The position numbers and the translations under genes are program-made. A DNA stretch of 64,000 nucleotides from a virus, in the IMG/VR virus record IMGVR_UViG_3300033149_003931, positions 1-64,000 of that record. The stretch is one strand, 5' to 3'. The notes below the pieces were generated by a model. That model saw nothing but the letters and a program-made list of their open reading frames with translations. It was not told the origin of the DNA and searched no databases. Positions 34,640 to 42,602 of this stretch are shown piece by piece; the first letter of the stretch is position 1, and each line of letters opens with the position of its first letter.

Positions 34640-35197
34640 ATGAAATCAAAACATGCGACTATAACTATTTCGGATAGTGTTTGGACGGAGTTAGAGGAGA
34701 CTTTTGATGTTCTATTTTGGGCGGTCTATGCTGATGTAGCTATTTATGTTCAGGAATATGGTATAGCTGGTTGGAATACAAGTATTTCTGTTTCGGCAGA
34801 GGCCTCATATTCGGTAAATACTTCGGTTAAGAAAATACGGGTAAAATCTCAGTCCGGAAATGCGGATGTAAATTATAGTTTATTGGGTTTTATCACTTTT
34901 CGGCTCGGTGGAAAGGAACCGACAATACAACCAGTAAGCATAAAAACAAATGATTATACCCTTACAGAATTAGATTATAGTCTTGTAATTGATGCAACAA
35001 GTAATCCTGTAACAATTACACTTCCATTAAATCCAAAGATAGGCCAAGTATATAATCTTGCTTGTTTAAATAGTGATAATGCTGTGGAGATTAATTTTAA
35101 TGGAAAAAACTTTTATGATAGTTCTTCAAATGGGATTCTTTTTAAGGGTGAAAATTTAACGATTCAATATGATGGAACACAATATATAGGAGCATAA
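34640..35197 (+). CDS. Putative tail fibre/appendage protein (185 aa)
   Basis: It begins MKSKHATITISDSVWTELEE, three bases after the hub stop, without a ribosome site, suggesting coupling. The C-terminal half (NPVTITLPLNPKIGQVYNL, ENLTIQYDGTQYIGA) resembles repeats in fibre tips. Confidence 0.6.
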   Translation: MKSKHATITISDSVWTELEETFDVLFWAVYADVAIYVQEYGIAGWNTSISVSAEASYSVNTSVKKIRVKSQSGNADVNYSLLGFITFRLGGKEPTIQPVSIKTNDYTLTELDYSLVIDATSNPVTITLPLNPKIGQVYNLACLNSDNAVEINFNGKNFYDSSSNGILFKGENLTIQYDGTQYIGA

Positions 35198-35198
35198 A

Positions 35199-35984
35199 AT
35201 GAGTTTATTTGGTGTAATACGAGATGCTTTAACTGGAATTACTGCAAGTGTTGAAAGCGAGGGTAATTTAGCTGTAATCGCTAAAAATCAGCATTGGCCA
35301 ATTATTGATTTATTTATGCACAAACATCAATTAACTATAACAATTGATGGTACAACTTCTATCGGTGATAAGATAGTTACTCTTGTTGCTGGACATGGTG
35401 TTATTAATGGAAATTGGGTGGGTTTTGAACAGGCCGGAAACTTTTATGAAGGTGTTGTAATTAATGTATCAGTAAATGATATTGAACTTGATTCCCCTTT
35501 AGATTATGCTTTTGATAGTAATGCTGTAGCCTATATACATTCTAGGGATATGAATATTGATGGTTCTACTACAACACAAATATTTCATATTCATCCACCA
35601 ACGGGGCAGAAATGGGATATTACTGGATTAACTTTTACTTTAGAGGATAATGTAATTATGGATTCTTCTAAATTTGGCGGAATTACAGCCTTAACTGAGG
35701 GGGTTGTATTACGGGTAGAAAATAGTACAATTAAAAATATTTTTAATGTTAAAACAAATGGGGGTTTTTCCGCAAGATCATGTTTTTCAGAATATGATGC
35801 CAAAGCCCCCGCAGGTGTATATGGTTTTCGTATATGTACTGTTTTTGCGGGGCAGGAAAATCGGGGTGTAACTATTCGTTTAAACGGAGATGTTGATGAT
35901 GAATTACAACTACTTATTCAAGATGATTTATCAGCTTTAAGTAGATTTACCTGTATTGCTCATGGGCATATAGTAATTGAATAA
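35199..35984 (+). CDS. Putative virion appendage protein (261 aa)
   Basis: A beta-rich product starting one base after the previous stop (MSLFGVIRDALTGITASVES). Gly- and Asn-rich turns and a C-terminal domain (VTIRLNGDVDDELQLLIQDD) suggest a fibre or baseplate decoration. No family is recognised. Confidence 0.55.
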   Translation: MSLFGVIRDALTGITASVESEGNLAVIAKNQHWPIIDLFMHKHQLTITIDGTTSIGDKIVTLVAGHGVINGNWVGFEQAGNFYEGVVINVSVNDIELDSPLDYAFDSNAVAYIHSRDMNIDGSTTTQIFHIHPPTGQKWDITGLTFTLEDNVIMDSSKFGGITALTEGVVLRVENSTIKNIFNVKTNGGFSARSCFSEYDAKAPAGVYGFRICTVFAGQENRGVTIRLNGDVDDELQLLIQDDLSALSRFTCIAHGHIVIE

Positions 35985-36009
35985 ACCGGTATAAATGGAC
36001 GGAGTACTT

Positions 36010-36351
36010 ATGATTAAATGTAGAAATTGTGGTTTTGAATTTGATGATTTAAAACAATCTGAGGTTGTTATGGGTGGAGTAAAATGCCCTAAATGTAATG
36101 CTATTGTGGATCAAGAGGGGAATGTTTTTAAAAAGGCTGGGGTTAATTTTTTCTCCCATTTGGTTAAAATTAGAAAACCTTATTTAGATACAAGAGGTAC
36201 ATATACGTGTGAGTGTATTGATTGTGCCTATGTTAAGGAGTCTAAAAAGCACTGTAAAGATATTAAATGTCCCAAGTGTGGGGGTGAAATGCGAAGAAAA
36301 AATCGTCCGGGTTCGGGAAAGAAGGCTGAGGGAATTGAAAGCGGAAGCTAA
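36010..36351 (+). CDS. Double zinc-ribbon protein (113 aa)
   Basis: The start MIKCRNCGFEFDDLKQ is set by GGAGTACTT. CRNC/CPKC form a first ribbon; CECIDC and CPKCGG a second. The tail is basic. It closes the virion operon and could be a regulator or packaged nucleic-acid-binding protein. Confidence 0.65.
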   Translation: MIKCRNCGFEFDDLKQSEVVMGGVKCPKCNAIVDQEGNVFKKAGVNFFSHLVKIRKPYLDTRGTYTCECIDCAYVKESKKHCKDIKCPKCGGEMRRKNRPGSGKKAEGIESGS

Positions 36352-36453
36352 AGAACGGAGTTAGCGAGATATTCTCTACAAGGTAGAGTTGTTGGCATTT
36401 CTTGGGATTGTTGGCCCAAAAATAACAGTCCTTGAATTTACAAAGGAGGGTTT
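36352..36453 (+). promoter_or_regulatory. Leader with hairpins before the basic gene
   Basis: CTCTAC-AAG-GTAGAG forms a hairpin near 36375, and GGGATTGTTGGCCC can fold nearby. It lies upstream of the two tandem ribosome sites described next. No promoter box is clear. Confidence 0.35.
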
Positions 36454-36480
36454 ATGTTTTTAAAAGGAGGTACGTCATGA
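36454..36480 (+). CDS. Possible 8-codon leader peptide
   Basis: AAAGGAGGG precedes ATG-TTT-TTA, which encodes MFLKGGTS and then stops. Its end overlaps a second ribosome site (AAAAGGAGG) followed by ATGATGTAG. A third, GAAAGGAGG, precedes the real gene. The two inner ribosome-site units look duplicated. Confidence 0.35.
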   Translation: MFLKGGTS

Positions 36481-36507
36481 TGTAGAAACCGAAAGGAGGT
36501 ATACGTC

Positions 36508-36678
36508 ATGGCTAAAGCCCAAAAATGTAAAAGCGGGAATAAAGCCAAAGGTCGTCAGTCTGATCGCCATAAGATCGAGTATGAACGTCAAAGAATTCGT
36601 ACCGAAGCCAACAAGCGTAAAAGACGCCGAAGACATTTGGAAAAACACCTGAATGATTTGCAAGCTCAAAATGTATAA
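36508..36678 (+). CDS. Very basic small protein (56 aa)
   Basis: MAKAQKCKSGNKAKGRQSDR continues to a tract of KRKRRRRHL, giving a very high positive charge. A GAAAGGAGG site precedes the ATG. It may bind nucleic acid (DNA in the capsid, or the RNA region just downstream). No family is recognised. Confidence 0.7.
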   Translation: MAKAQKCKSGNKAKGRQSDRHKIEYERQRIRTEANKRKRRRRHLEKHLNDLQAQNV

Positions 36679-36779
36679 AATGGGGTGGGGATTCCCGCCC
36701 GTCCGGAGGGTCTGAAATACGGCTTGACTGTGTGGTAGGACTAACTCCGTTTAGGGGCACCTTTCGGGGTGTCCCTTAT

Positions 36780-37600
36780 GACTGAACCCTGAATGTTCAC
36801 TAAAAGGTAAACATTAGGTTCTGAGTATACATTATGATACCCGCCCGGGGCCATCCGGCCCACCTTCAATATTATAATTATTTATTATTAATACTATACA
36901 GCCTGCCTGATCGGGTATAAAATATCAAAATTGATGCGTTAAGGCCCGATTTCCCGATTAATACAGCATAAAAGCGATATTAACCAACCTCGACCCGGCC
37001 AAAGGCCGCCCCTCGGTTGAGAGTAAACCATTAAAATCTATCAATATTATGGAAATTAATACATAATCAGTCTTAGCCGCTTTTTAAAATAAGTGGGCAG
37101 ACTTGATACTTACCTGTGCGGTGGAACGTCCTCCGGAGGCAGCCTCGGGAATCGCTCCGCTCTCCCTCGGCGCCTTCCGGTTCTGATCCGTCTATTCTGG
37201 ACAGGAATCTGGACAATATGTCCAGTTACCGGATTCGTCCACTATTTAGTGGACATTACCAGTTATTTATGGGGTACCAGCAAGCCTGACCGCCTGCTGG
37301 CGGTAGACTTCCGGCATATTCGGAATGGGGCCCAGATCCGGAAGAGAGGCCTACAGAAGGCATCCTGAAGCGATTGGAGGCTATAATCGTGTCATAATCT
37401 GAAGCGTTTAGAGATCCAAATCGGGGCGACGGCGTAGCCGGAGACACGTATTTGATAGGAATATAGCCTGTAATAGGGAATTATAAGGAATATGGGTGGA
37501 AGACCTGCTGGAGGGTAGGATTTTTACCTACTAGCTTGTCGTTGATTGCTTAAAGACTTGAAGTACAGATTACTCCGTGCGTGTTCATCACGCCACCTCT
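36780..37600 (+). ncRNA. Candidate large ornate RNA (~0.8 kb) after the virion operon
   Basis: The gap between convergent operons carries hairpins almost throughout: GAACC-AATGTT/AACATT-GGTTC (36784-36821), GGCC-AAA-GGCC within CAACC/GGTTG (~36985-37019), CTGGAC/GTCCAG (37209-37225), GTCCAC/GTGGAC (37237-37254), ACCGCC/GGCGGT (37289-37304), CTTCCGG/CCGGAAG (37308-37344), GTAGG/CCTAC (37515-37531), GCGTG/CACGC (37579-37593). G-U pairs in two helices (~36755-36775, ~37075-37098) favour the plus strand. Open frames here lack ribosome sites. Known relatives could be GOLLD or ROOL; this is inference. Confidence 0.55.
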
Positions 37601-37733
37601 GGCAAGGCTTTCTTTGGTCAGACGGTGCTTTCCCAACATCACATTAAGCAGTTATCATATGTTCTGTTTAACTTCCTTATCCCACCGCCGAAATCCGGAA
37701 GAATTAGATAGTTGGGAGTCTAATATAAATAAT
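37601..37733. other. Short gene-free gap between convergent operons
   Basis: It contains no clear gene and no clear terminator with a T-run in either direction. Minus-strand transcripts from 37734 would run into the RNA candidate. Confidence 0.35.
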
Positions 37734-38081
37734 CTACATATTTCTTAACTGATCGCCGGCTTTTGATCCACGAATACCTGAATTATTTAACACGATTAAA
37801 CTCGGTGATATTTCAGAATACTTTTTAAGAATATCTCCATGACAGGGTTTGGGGGCGCACCAACAGGCGATTACCTTGTTTCTAAGTTCTGGGAGGGCCT
37901 TAAGGAGATCCGGGCGGGATAAAAGGTATTTCTCGTATTTTTGAATGACTTCGGCACGATCACCGTCTTTTCCAATAACGAAGGGATTAGCCCATTTACT
38001 ATTGATAGGAAATCGAGGATTCCAACGTCCAATATAAATATCAAATTTTTCTCTATAACAATGAACTATTTTAATTGACAT
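37734..38081 (-). CDS. DUF4326 domain protein
   Basis: The product contains WANPFVIGKDGDRAEVIQKY, EKYLLSRPDL and VIACWCAPKPCHGDILKKY, the DUF4326 signature. This family is common in phages; its function is not established. TTGGAGA before the ATG supports the start. It is the last gene of the right-arm leftward run. Confidence 0.88.
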   Translation of the reverse strand: MSIKIVHCYREKFDIYIGRWNPRFPINSKWANPFVIGKDGDRAEVIQKYEKYLLSRPDLLKALPELRNKVIACWCAPKPCHGDILKKYSEISPSLIVLNNSGIRGSKAGDQLRNM

Positions 38082-38185
38082 ATTTTCTCCAAATATTGAT
38101 TAGTTTGCGGCTTTTCCGCAAGAAAGATATATTTTATGGTTTTGTCAATCTTAGACTGAGTTTTATCTAAAAGTTTTATAGTCAT
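38066..38185 (-). CDS. Small hypothetical protein (39 aa)
   Basis: The start overlaps the upstream stop as ATGA and the end overlaps the DUF4326 start by 16 bases, a packing typical of real coupled genes. The product (MTIKLLDKTQSKIDKTIKYI) is basic and helical. Confidence 0.5.
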   Translation of the reverse strand: MTIKLLDKTQSKIDKTIKYIFLAEKPQTNQYLEKICQLK

Positions 38186-38400
38186 TTTGCTTTTGCCTTA
38201 ATAATATTTGTTAATGCTCGAACAGCGTCAGCACACGAGACACCACATTGTCCCAAACCTTTGGCTACTGTAATAATACTGGATTCAATAACCTCATCGG
38301 AAATGTCAGATAAATCATAACCAAAGTCTTTAAGAGATTTTCGGATATTCTTTAATATTTTCTTTCGTCTGAATTCCTGTAATTTTTTTATTATAAACAT
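38182..38400 (-). CDS. Hypothetical helical protein (72 aa)
   Basis: The product starts MFIIKKLQEFRRKKILKNIR and contains AKGLGQCGVSCADAVRALTN. It is predicted helical. It overlaps the nuclease gene upstream by ten bases. No family is recognised. Confidence 0.6.
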   Translation of the reverse strand: MFIIKKLQEFRRKKILKNIRKSLKDFGYDLSDISDEVIESSIITVAKGLGQCGVSCADAVRALTNIIKAKAK

Positions 38401-38909
38401 TTGGATCTCCTTTGTTCATCATATTTAAACATTAAACCTTGTAATTCCAAAGTCCTACAGCTTGAAAGCCGTTTTAAAAGCTTTTGTTTAAAATTAACAT
38501 TACTATATTCATTATGTAGGCTTCTTGCCCTTCGTTCAACCCAAATTGCATCAACGGATCGGCTTTTACCAAGATAAACAAAGAGACCATATTTTTTATT
38601 TGTTCTATCAATCCACTGTTTTGCGACCCCGACTAAACTTTCCGGAACGCATAAAGCAAATTTATTAGTCCGACCTATCGGCCAATGATCGTGCTTATTA
38701 CAACCACATTCGACTTTTCTCTCTTCGCCGTTTAATAAGTCACTCTTGGTAACTTTTATTTCCACTTCCATTGTCCATTTACCTGTATCCACCAAAATAT
38801 CTGTAATAAAAAATCCACTATATATTTCATCCGCACAAATCCACTGTCTTTTGTATCGGAAGTAATCCATCAAACCATACTTTAGATGTAGGGAGGTAAT
38901 TTTTTGCAT
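38391..38909 (-). CDS. Predicted PD-(D/E)XK nuclease-like protein (172 aa)
   Basis: The ADEIYSGFFITDILVDTGKW and MEVEIKVTKSDLLN segments (D37, E48/E50 and K52) fit the D...E-x-K core of the restriction-endonuclease fold, similar to the MmcB-type layout. KVECGCNKHDHWP may bind metal. The DNA target is unknown. Confidence 0.6.
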   Translation of the reverse strand: MQKITSLHLKYGLMDYFRYKRQWICADEIYSGFFITDILVDTGKWTMEVEIKVTKSDLLNGEERKVECGCNKHDHWPIGRTNKFALCVPESLVGVAKQWIDRTNKKYGLFVYLGKSRSVDAIWVERRARSLHNEYSNVNFKQKLLKRLSSCRTLELQGLMFKYDEQRRSKCL

Positions 38910-38934
38910 AAGTTTCTTTTAGGTTTAATTAATA

Positions 38935-39138
38935 TTAGAAATGCCTAGTCTGACTATGCTTTTTTAACACAGAATAAACCATAAACGATTGTATAACCCC
39001 ATACTGTATGTGTCCGTATGCGACTGAGCTGATTGTTATACTACCCAAACCTGTTGGTGTTACGTGTCCCACGCCTCTCGCTTTAACCTTCAGGTATCCC
39101 GACGATTTGTTTATGGTATCAGACCACGCGCTACTCAC
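38935..39138 (-). CDS. Uncertain ORF with GTG start (67 aa)
   Basis: The frame encodes beta-like sequence (SSGYLKVKARGVGHVTPTGL) and stays open ~26 codons upstream of the GTG to ~39216. No ATG and no ribosome site were found. It may be a gene with a lost start, or a non-coding spacer. Confidence 0.3.
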   Translation of the reverse strand: MSSAWSDTINKSSGYLKVKARGVGHVTPTGLGSITISSVAYGHIQYGVIQSFMVYSVLKKHSQTRHF

Positions 39139-39209
39139 CCGAATTTCTTGTATGTGATTCGAACTTATAAAGAGAGATAACCTCGGGCCTAAGCCTTGTC
39201 TGTCTGATG

Positions 39210-39698
39210 TTAACTCTCCTTAGCATGATGAATCGTTTGCTGAGAATCTAACCAAATGGCTGTATTAATCAATATTTGGTTTACCTCATTGGAGTATTTG
39301 AATCTCTTTTGATTTATTTCAATACTTTTTAAAAGATTGCCGTCATTATGCCGCATAGAGGCCGCTTTCCAATCACAAATTAATTCGATTAAATCAATTA
39401 ATGTCATATCTTTAATACCATTAACATGATGTTCTGGATGATGGCGGTTGTTAGCGTGGTGATGTTCAACAGCCGGCTTTAATTTTTTCATACACTTTTT
39501 ATATTCTGTGGAACCATAAGTAATCCCTCGAAGCTCTTTAGTATACTTATCAAAAATCTCTATTTCCGGAGTTTGTAATTTGGTCTGATCGTGATGCTCT
39601 CCCCGGAATAAGATTTCTTTTACAACAGTATTCAAATAATTTCTTACAGTTTCCATGTGACGCATAGTTTTGAAAATTGAAATTTCTTTAATTTTCAT
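39210..39698 (-). CDS. DUF5662 family protein
   Basis: GGAGG sets the ATG at 39698. The product has HHDQTKLQTPEIEIFDKY, VEHHHANNRHHPEHHVNG, MTLIDLIELICDWKAASMRH: the DUF5662 pattern, with His clusters reminiscent of HD-type metal sites. Function is unknown; the family is frequent in phages. Confidence 0.85.
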   Translation of the reverse strand: MKIKEISIFKTMRHMETVRNYLNTVVKEILFRGEHHDQTKLQTPEIEIFDKYTKELRGITYGSTEYKKCMKKLKPAVEHHHANNRHHPEHHVNGIKDMTLIDLIELICDWKAASMRHNDGNLLKSIEINQKRFKYSNEVNQILINTAIWLDSQQTIHHAKES

Positions 39699-39801
39699 TG
39701 ACTTTTCCTCCAAGCTAACCGGAGAACATAGATAAAGCCTCCGTATTTGTGCTTTTTAAATTCACCCGGAATTCTTTTAAAAAAATTTATTATTTTTATA
39801 A

Positions 39802-40257
39802 TTAATTCCAATCAATTACCGTAACATTTGGACAGTATGTTTCAAGAATTGGCCTAACTTGTGACCACGCTAATTTACCACAACCACAACCCACCTTTGG
39901 TATATACACAGGACGATTAATCCCGTAAGCAGTGCGTTCTTCCAATGTTTGAGGCTTTATGGCTCGATTCAAAAGTTGTGCGCTTCGAGTAATCAATTTT
40001 AAATCCGCAGGAGCCTTCCAATAATATTTAACGGGGAAAGTAATGATTGCTTGTTTATGAAAATACCCGGGAACATTTCCAATAGTAGATAAATGCCAGC
40101 CCAATAAAAGGGGAAACTTTGGATATTTTTGTTTTGTTTGAAGAGCTAAACCTCGCCCCATGACAGCTTTGCCTTGCTTCGTAATAAACCCATTGGTCGG
40201 AACTACAACATATCCTTTTAGGTGGTATTCCCAAATGTTACCTTTAATTATCCGCAT
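39802..40257 (-). CDS. Macro-domain (ADP-ribose-binding) protein
   Basis: MRIIKGNIWEYHLKGYVVVP, then TNGFITKQGKAVMGRGLALQ and IPKVGCGCGKLAWSQVRPIL, match the macro-domain core. These domains bind or remove ADP-ribose. In phages some are thought to counter ADP-ribosylating defences; that role here is inference. Confidence 0.78.
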   Translation of the reverse strand: MRIIKGNIWEYHLKGYVVVPTNGFITKQGKAVMGRGLALQTKQKYPKFPLLLGWHLSTIGNVPGYFHKQAIITFPVKYYWKAPADLKLITRSAQLLNRAIKPQTLEERTAYGINRPVYIPKVGCGCGKLAWSQVRPILETYCPNVTVIDWN

Positions 40258-40411
40258 CTTTAAACTCCTGCTTAAGTTTATTAAAAAAATTAGTCATAAA
40301 ATTAATGGAATTATTCTTAACTGATAAACTTCGAATATCTTGTTTACAAATATAACAATAGGTTCCAAGAATATACCCTCCGCATAAAGGACAAATATGT
40401 GCCTCAGTCAT
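40244..40411 (-). CDS. Zinc-ribbon microprotein (55 aa)
   Basis: CPLCGG and CYICKQ motifs ten residues apart, then a Lys/Asn/Phe-rich helix. Its end overlaps the macro-domain start by 14 bases, indicating coupling. Confidence 0.62.
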   Translation of the reverse strand: MTEAHICPLCGGYILGTYCYICKQDIRSLSVKNNSINFMTNFFNKLKQEFKDADN

Positions 40412-40413
40412 CT

Positions 40414-40947
40414 TTAAAACTCCTGTAACATTCTTCGATAAATAAGAAAAGTATTTCTAGCGTCATCACATGCTTGATGTTTCTTACCTTTGAATTCCAT
40501 ATTAAATTTTATTAGGGCTTTGGATAAGCCTGCCTGATATTGTTGATTACGGGCAAACCTTAAAGAAACAAAAATAGTTTTCGCGTCAATCCAGCGTCTT
40601 CCAAATAAGTAAATTTCATCATCTGAATAATTTAATTGTTTTTTAAGTTCAATAGAATCACCACCGCCCCAGCATAAACAATTCCGGAAACATTCATGAC
40701 GTTTGTGCATTTGGGTTAATTGTTCATATGCTTGTTCAAGACTAATTCCCCGATCTGTATCTTTTTGTCGAATTCCCGTAAGATTTATGATATATTCACT
40801 AATTTGTTCATCAACCTTAATATGAGCGGAATATTCTTCTAAGATTTCCCCGGAATCCAAATTACCTACAACAGCCCCAACCTGAATAATTGATCCAGAG
40901 GGCTGATTGTGTTCCAAATCTAAGGCTATAAAATTACGATTAATCAT
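40414..40947 (-). CDS. DnaQ-like 3'-5' exonuclease (DEDDh)
   Basis: The motifs are in order: FIALDLEHNQ (D10, E12), NLTGIRQKD, CWGGGDSIELK (D97), and KHQACDDARN (H157, D161/162). This is a DEDDh exonuclease of 177 residues, likely a proofreading or nucleic-acid trimming enzyme. No polymerase lies in the window. It overlaps the next gene upstream by four bases (ATGA). Confidence 0.85.
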   Translation of the reverse strand: MINRNFIALDLEHNQPSGSIIQVGAVVGNLDSGEILEEYSAHIKVDEQISEYIINLTGIRQKDTDRGISLEQAYEQLTQMHKRHECFRNCLCWGGGDSIELKKQLNYSDDEIYLFGRRWIDAKTIFVSLRFARNQQYQAGLSKALIKFNMEFKGKKHQACDDARNTFLIYRRMLQEF

Positions 40948-41519
40948 TTTTTATAAACCAACATATATTCTGAACTCTGAAGTAAGTACAAATAAAGGAG
41001 ATGTGTTGTTAGCTCAGTATGCGTTTTTGTACCGAAGGTCACACATAAAACTTCTTTGTACCAGTAAGCAACCCGATTAATACAAATCTCGGCCCGGGGC
41101 CATTCCAAATAACGACCAAAAAGCTGAATCCCCGTCAACCATGTTAAGGTCTTACCAAGGATATTTAATACATCATATCCCCGGCCAATATCTTCAAGAG
41201 CGATTGTTTTCAAAGTCTGTAATTGTTCACTTGTTAAATTCCTTTTACGAAAGATAATCTGGTGAGTCTTTGGATTCCAATCAGCCAGTTCTACCTTAGT
41301 CTGTTGTTCGATAATATCCGTCTTACCCGTGAAACCACTAAAACCGTTATTAATTATCATAGCAACATGATAATAGTTTACTATGTCCTGTTTTCGAATA
41401 ATCGCCCGCCAAAGATACTGGTACCATGTTGGGGCGGTCATAAAAAATTTAACAATCTTTGCAGCAGTTTTATTCGAGTCCTCTAAAATAATATCACCTA
41501 TCTGAGGCACATAATCCAT
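40944..41519 (-). CDS. YiiX/NlpC-like permuted papain-fold hydrolase
   Basis: PQIGDIILED (GDIIL at 8-12), YYHVAMIINNG (H51), DIIEQ (E71), GRGYDVLNIL and RAEICINRVAYW (C146) follow the permuted NlpC/P60 (YiiX) layout, with His before Cys. Such enzymes cleave peptide or lipid amide bonds. An endolysin-like or envelope role is possible but unproven. Confidence 0.72.
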   Translation of the reverse strand: MDYVPQIGDIILEDSNKTAAKIVKFFMTAPTWYQYLWRAIIRKQDIVNYYHVAMIINNGFSGFTGKTDIIEQQTKVELADWNPKTHQIIFRKRNLTSEQLQTLKTIALEDIGRGYDVLNILGKTLTWLTGIQLFGRYLEWPRAEICINRVAYWYKEVLCVTFGTKTHTELTTHLLYLYLLQSSEYMLVYKK

Positions 41520-41619
41520 GATCTCTCCTTTGTTCTTTTCCGCATACCGGGCAAATGATCTCTCCGGCAGAGATTAAAGAATCACAATGAATACAGGTTG
41601 TGGTTTCATTTTCCATCAT
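41494..41619 (-). CDS. Zinc-ribbon microprotein (41 aa)
   Basis: Motifs CIHCDS and CPVCGK with 12-13 residues between. Starts MMENETT and overlaps the hydrolase gene start by 26 bases. Function is unknown. Confidence 0.6.
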   Translation of the reverse strand: MMENETTTCIHCDSLISAGEIICPVCGKEQRRDHGLCASDR

Positions 41620-41773
41620 TTAAACTCTTTTTAAATTTTTCCAAAACTCGATTTTTTATAAAAAAGGACATTGAATAATCTGTATTCTTTTTTACTTCCT
41701 TGTTATCTAAATATAATGTTAATTTTCCCTTTTCAGAAACCAGAACAAAATGAATAATAGGTATTTTTGCCAT
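41606..41773 (-). CDS. Small hypothetical protein (55 aa)
   Basis: MAKIPIIHFVLVSEKGKLTL begins a beta-then-helix product. A GGAGA site lies upstream, and the gene overlaps the next by 14 bases. No family is recognised. Confidence 0.55.
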   Translation of the reverse strand: MAKIPIIHFVLVSEKGKLTLYLDNKEVKKNTDYSMSFFIKNRVLEKFKKSLNDGK

Positions 41774-41787
41774 AACCCAATCTCCTG

Positions 41788-42012
41788 TTAATTATCTTTA
41801 CAGTGTAAAAATTGATAAACAATATTATCTAAAGTTTCTTTATTGCGATTATGACACATCAATAAATGTAATGCCGTATCTATTGAATCCACTTGAAGTA
41901 TTAACGCATAAATTCTTTCTGTTGAAGCCAGATTAAAATACACATGAATCGCTTTTGAAATTTGTTTTAATTCTGTACGTGTAAACTTAAAGAGTATTTT
42001 TCTTTCATTCAT
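41788..42012 (-). CDS. Hypothetical protein (74 aa)
   Basis: MNERKILFKFTRTELKQISK begins a helical product with HLLMCHNRNKETLDNIVYQF. It lies in the compact run of small early genes. No family is recognised. Confidence 0.6.
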   Translation of the reverse strand: MNERKILFKFTRTELKQISKAIHVYFNLASTERIYALILQVDSIDTALHLLMCHNRNKETLDNIVYQFLHCKDN

Positions 42013-42039
42013 AATAAATAGACAGAGAGTCTTTGGTTG

Positions 42040-42162
42040 TTAATTAATTTTTTCTATCGTTTTACCTTCAGCATTAAGTAAATAAACAATTTTATTTGTA
42101 TAAATTGTTTGAGTAGACCTTTTATTTTCAGGGACAATTTTAATCATTACTCGATATTTCAT
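42040..42162 (-). CDS. Small hypothetical protein (40 aa)
   Basis: The start overlaps the preceding stop (ATGA). The product MKYRVMIKIVPENKRSTQTI is beta-like. Existence is inferred from the overlap and uninterrupted packing. Confidence 0.5.
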   Translation of the reverse strand: MKYRVMIKIVPENKRSTQTIYTNKIVYLLNAEGKTIEKIN

Positions 42163-42341
42163 AATAAGTTCATCCCATCATTTGAAAGCGCGACCATAAC
42201 TATTACCGGATTTTCTTCGGCAGAGATACCCACACTTAAGGTTGTTGGCGAAACGGACGCCCCTAAATAACCATATTTTAATACGAGGGCCAAGAGCTCC
42301 TGTTCAAATGCTTTGGTTTTTCCATCTTTCTTTTTAGGCAT
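42159..42341 (-). CDS. Hypothetical protein (60 aa)
   Basis: MPKKKDGKTKAFEQELLALV leads into GYLGASVSPTTLSVGISAEE. Short, basic N-terminus, hydrophobic C-terminus. No family is recognised. Confidence 0.55.
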   Translation of the reverse strand: MPKKKDGKTKAFEQELLALVLKYGYLGASVSPTTLSVGISAEENPVIVMVALSNDGMNLL

Positions 42342-42350
42342 AATAAAATC

Positions 42351-42602
42351 CTATTCTTGAGTCGTTAATTCTTTAATAACTTTTGCCAGAAGAATTTCTC
42401 GGGCCTCTTTTATTTTTACGGTATCTCGGATATTCTCAGGTGCAATATACTGAAGGGTTCCATAAAAGAGTCCTTGATAAGCTGCTTCCAAAATATAAAA
42501 TCCACCTAAACAAGTTTGAGGAAACTTTTTAACCCGTTTTCCTTTACTGTTTATATAAAGCAAACCCTCTTCCAAAATATTAATATCTTTTTTTAAGAGC
42601 AT
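42351..42602 (-). CDS. Hypothetical protein (83 aa)
   Basis: The product starts MLLKKDINILEEGLLYINSK and overlaps the end of the sugar kinase gene by ten bases. Mixed helix and strand. No family is recognised. Confidence 0.6.
   Translation of the reverse strand: MLLKKDINILEEGLLYINSKGKRVKKFPQTCLGGFYILEAAYQGLFYGTLQYIAPENIRDTVKIKEAREILLAKVIKELTTQE

Noticed and set aside
37093-37368. 91-codon plus-strand frame in the 37-kb gap
   Set aside because: No ribosome site, odd composition, and it crosses several perfect hairpins of the RNA candidate.
39110-39150. 16S rRNA-like word GGGTGAGTAGCGCGTGG (minus strand)
   Set aside because: Only 17 bases resemble a rRNA segment; neighbouring sequence does not match, so it is coincidence.
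39120-39210. tRNA, from the TTCGAA loop near 39157
   Set aside because: The flanks do not form a T-stem, and no acceptor or anticodon arm could be built.
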